From: Orientallactaga sibirica
Taxonomy: Eukaryota > Chordata > Mammalia > Rodentia > Dipodidae
Direction of reading: 5' to 3'
NCBI GenBank assembly: GCA_036365145.1
Contig: JAEOAD010000040.1
Location: 10,746,501 to 10,810,500, forward strand
DNA length: 64,000 bases
Part shown: one piece after another, positions 1 to 10,969 of the stretch
Layout: each line of letters opens with the position of its first letter
Numbering within the stretch: the stretch's first letter is position 1
The notes under the pieces: model-generated
What the model was told of the DNA's origin: nothing
What the model saw: the letters and a program-made list of their open reading frames with translations, nothing else
Database searches by the model: none
Made by a program: the position numbers and the translations under genes

Positions 1-184
1 AATGACAGAGTAGAAAATTGTTGTTTATTTCTTGTTTGTTTCTTCTCATCTTGACCACTCATGATCTTGGGTGTAAAGTACAGGTAGACCAGGCTTCATT
101 TTGTAAGTGGAATACACTTATTAGGAATGCAAATATTGGTTGCAAAGCTCTAATTTGATGTTACTTATCCATGATGAACTTTTA

Positions 185-505
185 TTTTATTTTATTTTAT
201 TTTATTTTATTTTATTTTTTAAATATTTTTAATTATTTTTATTTATTTATTTATTTTTTTTGGAGAGAGAGAGAGAGAAAGAGAGAGAGAGGAAGACAGA
301 GATGGGCGCACCAGCAGTGTCTCAGCTGCTGAGAACGAAATCCAGATGTGTGCGCCCCCTTGTGGTCAAGTGCGGCATTGCGCCCTTGCGTCACTGCATC
401 TGGCTAAACGTGGGACCTGGAGATTGGAACCGCTGGAGACTGGAACCAGCGTTCTTAGGCTTAGGAGGCAGGCGCCTTAACCACTAAGCCATCTCTCCAG
501 CCCAC
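185..505 (-). mobile_element. Long B2-like SINE
   Basis: The right end reads ccatctctccagccc, the complement of the tRNA-derived head. The left end is an expanded TTTTA/T-rich tail followed by a GA-rich stretch. It is flanked by a perfect 12-bp TSD, gatgaactttta, at 173-184 and 506-517. This is the long form, with the extra segment containing tgcgccccct tgtggtca at 351-368, a good match to the CTCF core in reverse orientation. A 75-codon ORF inside it is incidental. Confidence 0.9.
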
Positions 506-517
506 GATGAACTTTTA

Positions 518-699
518 AGTAAACATCATGACAAGTTTATTCTGTTAACTATATTCTTTATTCTCAACTAGCATGTGATTTTTTTCCCCATATCCATATT
601 GAGAGACAAGCTTTCCAAACTATTCTCATTGTTATTATAGTGCTCTTCTTATTCAAACAGCTAATGGTACATTTAGTCTACACTTAAAAATAAAAATCC
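518..699. other. AT-rich single-copy spacer
   Basis: I see no repeat similarity, ORF or RNA gene here. Confidence 0.5.
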
Positions 700-842
700 A
701 GTCAGGCATGGTAGTGCACGCCTTTAATCCCAGCATTTGGGAAGCAGAGGCAGGAGGATTGCTGTCAGTTTGAGACTATTCTGAGACCGCATAGTGAATT
801 CCAGCTCAGCCTGGACTAGAGTGAGACCATACCTTGAAAAAC

Positions 843-845
<3 letters not shown>
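700..845 (+). mobile_element. B1-like SINE
   Basis: It has the 7SL-type start ggcatggtagtgcacgcctt, then taatcccagca, and the family-specific 3' part tagtgaattccagctcagcc ending in accttgaaaaacc. It runs straight into a long (TA)n, which probably grew from its A-rich tail. Confidence 0.92.

Positions 846-892
<47 letters not shown>
846..892. repeat. (TA)n microsatellite
   Basis: An uninterrupted TA dinucleotide tract of about 47 bases directly at the 3' end of a B1-like SINE. It creates meaningless Ile-Tyr ORFs on both strands. Confidence 0.97.
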
Positions 893-895
<3 letters not shown>

Positions 896-1802
896 TTTAA
901 AACTGATCTCATATTCAGTATTCTGATTCAATGTACAGTTTTAAAGGTGTCATTTTCAGTGAGTGATTTAAAACTCATAGTTATTAAGTCCAGCTGGCTT
1001 CAATTTTGCTTCCTGAACTGTTCCTTAAATATAATATTGTGGTATATATTCCAAAAGATTTTCACTTCCTACATTAATTTCTAGAAACAAATGCCATGCC
1101 ATAACATGTATTTCTATGCATAAATGGATAAATATTTTAAGTCCTATACTGTGGGTTATCTTCAGTATTATTTATTTTCTAGACAACAATATTTGAGCCC
1201 CATAAATTATTTCAGAATATCAGCAGAACTCAATTGCCTCTGTCCAGATATTAACAATATCAGTAATTGAATCTTTCTTTCTCCGCTTTCAATTCCCGGT
1301 GCTGGCAACATTATGAAAACTCTAAGTTCCTGGCAGTTCACCAGATAATTGCTTAAGTTATTTAAACTTCAAAAACCATAACAACTATATAAAACTCAAA
1401 CATCACCCACCTGTCTTTCAGTCATTCTTCTATTCATATCCTCCCCACCATATCTTGAATCCAGTTCAGGCACTAATGTGAGTGCTGGAGCTAGACGAGC
1501 TTGCTTTGGAATATTCTCTGTCCTCTTGAATTCTGACTTAGAGAGAGCATGTAGAGTTGAGTATGCTGTATATGTATAGTTAATGCTGTCTAATTAAGTA
1601 ATTATATTCCATGACTTACAAGCAGAATAAAATAGAAAACATGGTATGAGAAAGGGAAGAAAAGCATTAGGCATATCCGGGTATCATTCATACAGAGATG
1701 ATTTTTGAGACGACAAATGAATAGTGTGATTGATGTTCTTTTCAAATATTTAAAGGAAAAACTGCCCGTGAGTATTTTTAAAAAACGCAGAAGCAAGACT
1801 TT
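893..1802. other. AT-rich single-copy region
   Basis: No recognisable repeat or coding signal. Short ORFs are scattered and lack family features. Confidence 0.5.
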
Positions 1803-2279
1803 ATGACATACTGTTACATTCAAAGAGCAAAACACGCTGTCTCAGTGGAGAACAGTGGTCAAAGAACTCAGGTTACAATAGAGGTCAGAGAATCTAGGAG
1901 GGTCCTGTCAGGTAGACCTTTGAAATGTAGAGCAAAAGTTTTGAATTTTGGTCTTTGGCTTGGGAAACGTTTTGTATCCCAAAAGGTCACCGTGGAATTG
2001 ACTCTCAGTGGGAAGGTGGGAAGGCAGATTATAGCAGTTGGAGGCTGTTACACTGATTCTGGACAGGGGATGCTTATGTGCATGGGGGTTGAGGAAGTCC
2101 CGGTAGCAACTGTTGGCCAGGTCACTCTGTTTTTAAGAGTTAAAACCTTTAGCACAAACGCCACTCCTTTTGTTCACAGGGTAAGGCATGGACCTGTGAA
2201 TTCTTCCTTAATCTACTTCCTCACATGCCGTCATTCAGTAAATTATGTCAATCAAAGCATCTCAGTCCCTTCGTGCTAA
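1803..2279 (+). other. Unexplained 158-codon ORF
   Basis: This is the longest ATG-initiated ORF in the window, opening MTYCYIQRAKHAV and closing on SISVPSC. It contains two N-x-S/T motifs but no domain, signal peptide or membrane segment that I recognise. It sits in sequence slightly richer in GC than its surroundings, just upstream of an L1 tail. The context is non-genic and no splice or promoter context is obvious, so chance or a decayed element is more likely than a gene. Confidence 0.15.
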
Positions 2280-2382
2280 CTGGGTCCAAGCCTGTTCTGT
2301 CTCTGAATTAGTGCCTCTCATTGGTCATCTCAATTCTGCTCTGGTCTGCAGCGTGCCTTTTGTTGTCAAGAAGGCAGCCAGG

Positions 2383-2849
2383 GCCAGGGACCCAGCTGAA
2401 ACCACAGAGTTACTGGGGAAATGAACAAGAGTGCTGCTTTCCAGGTGAACCTGGCATCAGCACAAGGCTGAAGGAGATAGACACAGAGATCACTCAGCTC
2501 CTACCAAACCAGAGCTCCAGTGACACAGAGGCTCCCAAGACCTCATCACTGAAGTGGAACTAACACAAACACAGCAGGGCTCAGGGAAATTGGCCGAAGA
2601 GGGGGCGGAAAGATTGTTAGAGCTACAAGTGGGGACATTATGCACAGAGACATTGCCTCTTCCCCATAACTGATGGCTACCCCCACATCGCACGACCCAA
2701 AATCCCCATGGGGATGACCTGCATCCCCAGTGAGGAGGGTACCTTCAGAGGGGAGACGACAGAGATGTGAGGGTAATTATGGTACCAATATGCGTTGTTT
2801 ACCCAGAGTATGTCCATAACTAATAAAGAAAGAGGGGGAAAAAAAAAGC
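2383..2849 (+). mobile_element. 5'-truncated L1 (3'UTR only)
   Basis: The body aligns through its length with the 3'UTR of the larger L1 ending at about 40855. Shared phrases include gaagagggggc, cattgcctct and tgtccataactaataaa, and it ends in a short A-tract. A perfect 11-bp TSD, aggcagccagg, lies at 2372-2382 and 2850-2860, so this is an independent, severely 5'-truncated insertion. The overlapping 80- and 67-codon ORFs are not genes. Confidence 0.88.
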
Positions 2850-2860
2850 AGGCAGCCAGG

Positions 2861-3370
2861 AAGCTATTGTTGGATTGTATTAAGACCACTGTATTTTGAG
2901 GAGAACCCTCTGAAGTGGCTCTAAGTAATGTGGCTCATTATTGTGTTTCTAATTCAATTGTCTATTGGCCTCGCTCATCACTGCCTTCCAGTAACCATCC
3001 CTGCTGGCTGCTGCTCCAGGAGGGCGCAGTGCAGAACTCTACGGCCTCTGCCTCCTACTCAGATCGCTCACTCCTCAGTTCTCTGCTCTCCTCTCCCACT
3101 GGCTTCTGTTGTACAGCGTCAACATAGCAGCTGGAACGTCCCGGGTTTGCTGTTTACAAGTGGTCCAGCTAAATGTTTCTATTCTTTTATTTATTTACTT
3201 ATTTATTTATTCTATATTGCCATATATCCTACAGGAAAGAAACTCGCTGGCTTCTTCCTGGTAATGAATACTCCAGAACGTAAGTGATGTGTACTACTCT
3301 ACTGGAGTGATCACTCACTTCATTTGCCAAAACTAGTCATGTCGCCCCATGCCAACATGAAAGGAGCAAA
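2861..3370. other. Single-copy sequence, GC-moderate
   Basis: No repeat is recognised. Two overlapping plus-strand ORFs of 70 and 119 codons occur (2915-3127, 2928-3287), but their product is low-complexity and matches nothing I know. A short ATTT tract lies near 3187-3210. Confidence 0.4.
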
Positions 3371-3515
3371 GAGGTTGGGGAGATGGCTCAGGGGTTAAGG
3401 CACTTGTTGACATAGCCAAAGGACCAAGGGCCCAGGTTTGATTCCCCAGACCCACCAAAAGCCAGAAGCACAAGTTGGCACATGCGTGTGGAGGCCCTGG
3501 TTTACCCTTTTCTAA
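3371..3515 (+). mobile_element. Short B2-like SINE, old
   Basis: Starts ggttggggagatggctcagg and keeps the B-box-like ggtttgattcccc. The 3' half is decayed and has lost its pyrimidine tract and poly(A) tail. Confidence 0.8.
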
Positions 3516-5203
3516 GATGGGTGCTGCTTATGGCTGGCCTAGCTAATTTCCTTAATGTCAACACTGATAGCAAGCAAAGCTAGAGAAAGTGAAATGAAAC
3601 CAGAAATTAGGAGTGGTTGACAAGCGTACTAGACATTTGTGTTGCATTGTTAATGAGAGGGAATTCTTTGATCTGTATCATAATCATAATGAAATGGGTG
3701 TGATTGATATTTTTGTAGTATTGGTGATTAACTCCATGACCTCATGCACTGAGCCATTTGCCCTGACTGCAAAAATGGTCTTAGAGAAGAGGAGCACACT
3801 GGAATCACTAGGGAAAGAGAAGTTAATGTCCCACAGAGAACACAAAGGGTCTAGGAGTGAAAACCTCTGTGCTTTTTTGTGGGGCTACATCACTGTGCCA
3901 CTCTAAAAAAGATTCAACACTTGTTAAAATTATAAACTGAAACGAAAGTGTTAATCAAAACCAAACATCATATACGATCTAATATGCACCTGTAAATGGT
4001 TCCGAGTTCTCTCTGTCAAAACATGCATAGCTTGAAACGACTCTATGTGCCAAGAAACAGCCACAGCTGATACCAGAGACCTGTGAAGAAACATAGATAA
4101 AATTATGCAGTGACTTGTGACAAGAATGTGTATCTTTCTTCCCTGTATACGTAGAAAGATTCTCTTTACTTTAGTCTTTGACATTTCATCATTTTCAGCA
4201 GCTGCCAAGCGTTGCTCTTACAAAAAGAGCAAGAAACCATCCATAGTAATGTATACTGCACTTGGCGGGAGGATGTTACTGCGTGGAGAATATCACAGTT
4301 TCCGCTGGCCCAGCACAAGCCTTTCTCCTGATAGGTGAGCTTACGCATCTTCCTTTCTCACCAGGGCTCATTTTCTTTCCAAGCAAACTGATGAGTGTGG
4401 ATATCCAGAAACTAGGGATGATGTAAACCAAATTTGAGCCCCAAATTGGGATTCATTCTTTACTTTGTATGATATAGATTAATATAAATAATATAATATA
4501 AATATATAACAGACACATGTATATAAATTCTCATATAATTGAACTCAAGAATATGTGATATTTTCACATATATTATTTTCACATATATGTGCATGCATGC
4601 ATGTAATACACATGTATACTCATGTACAAATAAATACATACAAATATTGTGTATGTGTAATTTTTGAGTATCAAAGCCAGAGCCTAAAGAAGGCAAGGCA
4701 TGTTCTCTACAAAAAAGCCGTATTCCCAGTCACTTCTAAAACTATTCAAATTTTCATACTATGATTTATGTTTAATTTTCAAAATATATTTATTTATTTA
4801 ACTTTTGATTCATAGACTGATCAAAGTATATCTAGTTGAGAACTATAAAATGAAAGCAGAATTATATAAGACAAAAACTTGTATTTAAACTGTTTTAAAC
4901 TACATGCTATGATTTTTGAGTTTAGGAAATTACAGTTGTGATATTTACAGGAAGCTTAAATGTAGTTAATTAAATCAGATCAACCTAATTTATACATAAT
5001 ATCATGAAAATTGGCAGTAACAAAATAAAGCAAGTCTTATCTTACTAAATACTTGGGATAAAATTTCCTAGCTAGGATGACAGAGGAAAATAGATCCCAG
5101 ATATACATATATTGGCTTTTGAAACATTCCTAGAGGGATATGGGGCTAAGGGCCACAACATTCTCTTGGGTCAAGTCTACTTTAAATGAGGAAGGGTATT
5201 TGA
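3516..5203. other. AT-rich single-copy region
   Basis: About 1.7 kb with no recognisable repeat or gene. A low-complexity AT/TG/CA patch lies at about 4480-4650, containing alternating atgcatgcatg and acatgtat. Several ORFs of 60-97 codons look random. Confidence 0.45.
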
Positions 5204-5430
5204 AATATATTTTATATATTTATTTATTTATTTGAGAGAAAGAAAGAAGCAGAAAAAGAGAGAGAGAGAGAGAGAATGGGCACATCAGAGCCTCCAGCCA
5301 CTGCGCACAAACTCCAAATGCATGTGTCTCCTTCTGCATCTGGCTTACGTGGGTTCTGGAGAAATAAACTGGGATCCTTTGGCTTCTCAGGCAAACACCT
5401 TATCTGCTAAGCCATGGCTCCAGCCCCCAG
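5204..5430 (-). mobile_element. Short B2-like SINE
   Basis: Minus-strand copy whose right end reads ccatggctccagccccc. The left end is tatttatttatttatttgagag plus a GA tract. An imperfect TSD, gaagg(g/a)tattt, lies at 5191-5201 and 5432-5442. Confidence 0.9.
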
Positions 5431-5442
5431 TGAAGGATATTT

Positions 5443-6541
5443 TAATTCTGATGCATGTCATTTGGTCAGTGTGCATGTTCACTATGACATATTATCTGGT
5501 GATAGGGATATGTGAAATTTGGCCAAAGAAGTATTTCCAGCAGTTAAGGTGAAGTGTTTTTGTTTGCCTTCTGTTTTATATTCGGTAGACTAGTTAAGAG
5601 TCAAATGGAATATCTTGTTTAAGTCTGTGAGATTTCTGAAAAGATCTGTGTAGTAGTATTAATGAGGTTACTAAAGCTAATTCTGAAGCTTAGTTATGGG
5701 AGCACAAAAGCTAGTTTCTACCTTTTATATTTTTGTTGTTTAAATTTCTTTCAATAAGTTTCGAATTTTCTATTGAGATCTTTTTAGATCTGTGTTTCCT
5801 TCTGTACCTCAGCTTCCCACTGCTTGGCAGGTTTCATTTCTGGCTATTCTACAGGGAGTTCGCTGGCTAATTTGCATATATTTCATTCTCCAGAGTATCT
5901 CGAGCAGTACTGTCAAGGTTACAAGCTTACTTGATGCCTCTGGTTGCTTTCCTGTGCTCAAGAACCTTGCGCTCCAGATAGGTATGTGTGTCATGGGGGC
6001 GTTTACCCAGGACTCTAGAGTGGAAAGTCCCTAGGAATAGGCCTTTAGATAGCAGCTATTGAAAAGGCATCTTGCAGAGTTCCAGTGAGCCAGCTTCTTT
6101 TCACGCCACGCCACACAGGAGCTGTTTTTCCACAGGAGTAACTCCCTGCAAGGCCTTTACCGTGCATGGTCTCAGTTTTGCCTTACAGCACTCTGTGTAA
6201 TGAGGCTTAATCAGTGGTTATGGGATGTAAGTTTATTTTTGCCCCTGAGAGAAGTGTATACTGTGTCTTACGTTGCAATCTAGAAACATGATCCCAGCTG
6301 AGTTGCAGAGGAAGGTAGATATCAGGCTTTACAATTAAGATCATTTCAAAAAGGCTCAATTCTATTTAACCAATAATGGAAACTATTTGACTTTGTTAGG
6401 GAAAATTCATAGCAAGGCTCAATATTATTCAACCAACCCAACAGGTTGAAAGTAGGAGGTAGGAGACGACCTGGTTGGCAGCAGTCTTCCCTTGACCTAA
6501 AGGGTTGTTTACTGTGTCATTCATCATGGTCTTATAAACTT
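5443..6541. other. Single-copy region
   Basis: No repeat is recognised. ORFs at 5792-6034 (+) and 5809-5994 (-) mirror each other and carry no domain. The sequence is moderately GC-balanced and could contain regulatory DNA, but nothing specific is visible. Confidence 0.4.
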
Positions 6542-6544
6542 TTA

Positions 6545-6754
6545 AAAATATTTTTTACTTATTTATTTACTTTGAAGGAGAGACGAGAGAGAGGGAGCCA
6601 GTAGGTGTGGCAGGATCTCTCGTCTTTTCAAACAAACTTGAGACACATCTCCAATTTGTGAATATGGCTTTACATGGTTACTATGGAATTAAGCTCAACC
6701 TGGCAGGCTTTACAACTAAACGTCTTTGACCACTGAGCCATCTCTCTAGCACCA
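6545..6754 (-). mobile_element. Short B2-like SINE, diverged
   Basis: The right end ccactgagccatctctctagc is the head. The body is diverged, and the left part is the AT-rich tail with a short GA stretch. Confidence 0.82.
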
Positions 6755-6756
6755 TC

Positions 6757-6923
6757 ATTTTTTTTTTTTTTTTTGATTTATTGAACTAGAGTCTTGCTCT
6801 AGCCCAGGCTGACCTGGAATTCATTATGTAGTTTCAGGGTGGACTTGAACTCACTCATGACGATCCTCCTACCTCTGCCTCCCAAGTGCTAGGATTAAAG
6901 GTGTGTGCCATCACACCCAGCTT
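6757..6923 (-). mobile_element. B1-like SINE
   Basis: Poly(T) at 6758-6775, then the complement of the B1 body (cctacctctgcctcccaagt, gtgtgtgccatcacacccagct). It abuts the preceding SINE head-to-tail, which suggests insertion at or beside the older element. Confidence 0.92.
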
Positions 6924-6966
6924 AATTTTTGTGAACAAAAATGATCTTAATTGATTCAGAAACAAA

Positions 6967-6968
<2 letters not shown>

Positions 6969-7032
<64 letters not shown>

Positions 7033-7055
7033 TGAGAGAGAGAGAGAGAGAGAGA
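6969..7055. repeat. Compound (TA)n(GA)n microsatellite
   Basis: About 42 bases of TA followed by about 45 bases of GA with one GT interruption. The same TA-to-GA arrangement recurs at 62474-62560. Confidence 0.97.
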
Positions 7056-7133
7056 AAATATTACAACTCATATGATAAGGTTTCCTAAGTATGGAAGGAA
7101 TGGCTTTTCAAGCATGTCCGAAAAATAACCAAG

Positions 7134-8441
7134 TGGCTGGGGAAGGGGAATGAGCTAGATTGTGTGATGGTTCGTGCATGGTTCTGGGGAAGGGGAATGA
7201 GCTAGATTGTGTGACGGTTCGTGCATGGTTCTGGGGAAGGGGGATGAGCTAGATTGTGTGACGGTTCATGCATGGTTCTGGGGAAAGGGAATGAGCTAGA
7301 TTGTGTGACGGTTCGTGCATGGTTCTGGGGAAGGGGAATGAGCTAGATTGTGTGACGGTTCGTGCATGGTTCTGGGGAAGGGGGATGAGCTAGATTGTGT
7401 GACGGTCCATGCATGGTTCTGGGGAAAGGGAATGAGCTAGATTGTGTGACGGTTCGTGCATGGTTCTGGGGAAGGGGAATGAACTAGATTGTGTGACGGT
7501 CCGTGCATGGTTCTGGGGAAGGGGGATGAGCTAGATTGTTTGACAGTTCGTGCATGGTTCTGGGGAAGGGGATGAGCTAGATCGTGTGACGGTTCGTGCA
7601 TGGTTCTGGGGAAGGGGGATGAGCTAGATCGTGTGACGGTTTGTGCATGGTTCTGGGGAAGGGGGATGAGCTAGATCGTTTGACGGTTCGTGCATGGTTC
7701 TGGGGAAGGGGGATGAGCTAGATTGTGTGACGGTTCGTGCATGGTTCTGGGGAAAGGGGGGGAGCTAGGGGATGAGCTAGATGGTTCTGGGGAAGGGGAT
7801 GAGCTGTGGACGGTTCGTGCATGGTTCTGGGGAAGGGGATGAGCTAGATCGTGTGACGGTTCGTGCATGGTTCTGGGGAAGGGGGATGAGCTAGATCGTG
7901 TGACGGTTCGTGCATGGTTCTGGGGAAGGGGGATGAGCTAGATTGTGTGACGGTTCGTGCATGGTTCTGGGGAAGGGGGATGAGCTAGATTGTGTGACGG
8001 TTCGTGCATGGTTCTGGGGAAGGGGATGAGCTAGATTGTGTGACGGTTCGTGCATGGTTCTGGGGAAGGGGATGAGCTAGATTGTGTGACGGTTCGTGCA
8101 TGGTTCTGGGGAAGGGGGATGAGCTAGATTGTGTGACGGTTCGTGCATGGTTCTGGGGAAGGGGGATGAGCTAGATCGTGTGACGGTTCGTGCATGGTTC
8201 TGGGGAAGCGGGATGAGCTAGATTGTGTGACGGTTCGTGCATGGTTCTGGGGAAGGGGGATGAGCTAGATTGTGTGACGGTTCGTGCATGGTTCTGGGGA
8301 AGGGGGATGAGCTAGATTGTGTGACGGTTCGTGCATGGTTCTGGGGAAGGGGGATGAGCTAGATTGTGTGACGGTTCGTGCATGGTTCTGGGGAAGGGGA
8401 ATGAGCTAGATTGTGTGACGGTTCGTGCATGGTTCTGGGGC
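7134..8441. repeat. Minisatellite (VNTR), 46-47 bp unit, about 28 copies
   Basis: Tandem units run tggttctggggaaggggg, then atgagctagattgtgtgacg, then gttcgtgca. Most units are 47 bp, and some are 46 bp by loss of one G. Unit variants alternate aaggggaatg, aagggggatg and aaagggaatg in a three-unit cycle near the left end (about 7183-7560). One disordered stretch lies at about 7745-7815. Each unit has two CpGs (gacggttcg) and strong G-on-top skew. The 65-codon minus-strand ORF inside is only a translation of the repeat. Confidence 0.97.
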
Positions 8442-9009
8442 AGCTATTTTGCTTTGATTGGGTCTTACATAGTTGGATCCATTCAATTGTATCAAAAAGA
8501 GTGAATTATACATTCTAATCAGGTCACTAAGTTCAGACGTGAGAGGAAAAGGTGTGTGGGTTGGGAATGAAATATGCCAGCAGTCAAAAATTAATTAAAA
8601 ATATGTTATACACTGTTACATGCTGTGTTAACCTAACGTGAATTTTCTTGCCCATTCCAATGCTCACATACTGAATTTAGGGTAAACAACCTGAGCACAA
8701 CCAAACTCATCATTTTATAACTCTATTCATGTCTCATCCTCCGATGAAACGTCCATGTTGTGTGGATGTTAGCTGGATTCTCTTCTTCTTCTCCTTTGAC
8801 CCAAGACAAGCAAAGCACTGTCGTCATATTCAGTGCAAGAGACATAAACGTAACAAATAAAACACCTGTAGGTCCTACATCAGCAGGCACTCTAATACAG
8901 AAATCAGGTGCTTACAAAACAGCTGATAAGGTTCTAAAAGTAGGTTCTGTACTTGTTAAACTGAGCTACTAGAAATCTAGAAAGGAACCATGGTTTACTG
9001 TATACCATC
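8442..9009. other. Single-copy region right of the minisatellite
   Basis: No repeat is recognised. A 70-codon ORF at 8760-8972 has no recognisable domain. Confidence 0.4.
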
Positions 9010-9240
9010 TAAAGTCATGATTGGCAAAAGGAATATAAGAGCCACAGGGTGGCATGGTGCACTGAGGGGCACGATCCTCCCCCTGCCCCTAGAACTTACC
9101 AGGACATTCATCATCATCCCCAACAACTGCTGACAACCCCACTGAGGAGGGAGAATGGGGGTGGGAGAGGGACACAAGAGTATGATCCCGATGGGAATAT
9201 GAACAATTTACAATATGTTCGTAAATAAAAGTTCCCAATG
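9010..9240 (+). mobile_element. Possible older L1 3'UTR tail
   Basis: Contains ccccactgaggaggga, a G-rich run and a terminal taaataaaagtt, in the order seen in L1 3'UTR copies elsewhere in the window. Similarity is weaker than for the younger copies and there is no clear TSD. Confidence 0.45.
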
Positions 9241-9404
9241 AGAAGAATATGTCTGCTGCATAAAATGCTAAAAATGAGAAGTTGAACGATATGAGAGTTT
9301 CATTTAGGATCCAGAGTGTTTGAATACATTCAATTAAAGAAAAAGAGACTTCATGTGGTTTGATCAAAATCACTTAAATTGTAACTTAATATAAGCAGTT
9401 TTAT

Positions 9405-9616
9405 TCTTATATATATTTATTTATGTATGAATGTATTTGAAAGAGAGAGGAAGAAGGAGAGAGATAGGAGAATGGGTGTGCCAAAGTCTCCAACGTCTGC
9501 TCCAGACACACGCACCACCTTGTGTATTTGGCTTACATGGGTCCTGGGGAATCAAACCTGGGTCCTTTGGCTTTGCAGGCAAGTGCCTTAATCATTAAAC
9601 CATTTCTCCAGCCCAA
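9405..9616 (-). mobile_element. Short B2-like SINE
   Basis: Minus-strand copy with right end aaaccatttctccagccc, middle gcttacatgggtcctgggga, and an AT-rich tail and GA tract on the left. Confidence 0.93.
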
Positions 9617-10520
9617 CAGAAATATTTTTGACTGTATGCTTATATTAAGCATTCCTCTTGTTTACTATTATTCACACACAAGCACTGTAGTGCTACCCAC
9701 AGAGGAAGTTATTCTCTTGCTCCACATACCTCTGTTATCACACAAGATTTAATTTTCTCTGCTTGGTGGTGGCTGTCTTCAGTACCGTCTAAATATAATT
9801 TAGGTGCTTCATCACATCAATGTTTATGGAGTATATTGAATTTTATGATCTCATAATGAAATGGAAGCATATGTAATCTAATAAATTTAATTTAGAAGAA
9901 AAAATACACAGGCATAAACACACAATATGCTTTTATAAAGTCCCCAAGGAAACTTTCATGCTTGCGAAGTAGCATCCTAGCTTTGGTGACAGTGAAATTA
10001 TGATGGCACTATTAACAAATCTTGTGTAACACAAATGTAATGAACCCAGTTTCACGAATCAGGAATCCATCTTCAGATTATTAATGATGAACGTGGATTA
10101 GTATAAGAGTTTTTCTAATATAAATTGACATGCTAGGAAAATGCAAAGCTTTTCATACCAAATAACCTATATGATTTTATGCTAGGCTCAAAGATCTATT
10201 GAACGATAAGCAAGGGCAACAGGAAGCATCAGGCTAAGACTGGTCGTCTTCCTCCCTGTGGAAATCAGTATGGGTAAGCCTTAGTTACTAGCTATTGCTA
10301 TCCTCAGCTGGTTCTTCTAGTTATGACAGGCTTGCTGAGCCTTGGGGAAAGAAGTAATTTCACCCTCAAGCATACTCAGGCTATCCTTGAAGATGAGAAC
10401 AGCTGTGCTATTATAATAGTTTACAGAAATGTTTGCCAGGCATTTTCTAGCATGTACTTTAAAATAACATTGTAGAAGTAGAGGGCAAAATCTTTAGCAT
10501 TTCTACTTTAAAATTATAGG
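9617..10520. other. AT-rich single-copy region
   Basis: No repeat or gene recognised. Confidence 0.45.
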
Positions 10521-10617
10521 AACATGTCAGTTGTGGAGGCACACACCAGTGGGATATTGCTGAAGAGGCGGAGGCAAGAGGATCAGGAGTTTGAGGGCAG
10601 CCTGGGCTCCACATTTT
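10521..10617 (+). mobile_element. B1-like SINE fragment
   Basis: A diverged left half of a B1-like element (gaggcacacaccagtgggat ... gcagcctgggctcc) lying immediately before a full B1-like copy in the same orientation. Confidence 0.65.
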
Positions 10618-10618
10618 A

Positions 10619-10795
10619 GGTGGGTATGGAGGCGCACACCTTTGGTCCCAGCACTCAGACGGCAGAGGTAGGAGGATTGCAGAGAGTTCAAGGCCACCCT
10701 GAGACTACATAGTGAATTTCAAATCAGCCTATTTCAAATCAGCCTAGGCTAGAGTGAGACCCTACCTCAAAAAAACTCAAAAAAAAAAAAAAAAA
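10619..10795 (+). mobile_element. B1-like SINE with internal 15-bp duplication
   Basis: A full B1-like body with a poly(A) tail. The segment atttcaaatcagcct is repeated exactly in tandem at 10716-10730 and 10731-10745. Other copies in the window carry this segment once. Confidence 0.93.
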
Positions 10796-10969
10796 GATAT
10801 GGAAACAGGATTGAAACAGATGATGTTTAATGTCTTAAATGCTTTAAAGAATAAAGAACAGATTTTTCAAATGTAAACTTAAGTCCCTGGAGTCCATTTT
10901 CCAGTTTCTGCTGTTTATGTACTCTATAGTTCCTTGCTTTTTGCCATTATGAACCATTATGAGAAAAAA

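Noticed and set aside
846..892. Ile-Tyr and His-Thr repeat ORFs here and at 17811, 18896, 28579, 34143 and 62474
   Set aside because: They are translations of dinucleotide microsatellites.
7134..8441. Regular direct repeats suggesting a CRISPR array
   Set aside because: Units are contiguous 46-47 bp tandem copies with no unique spacers, in rodent DNA. It is a minisatellite.
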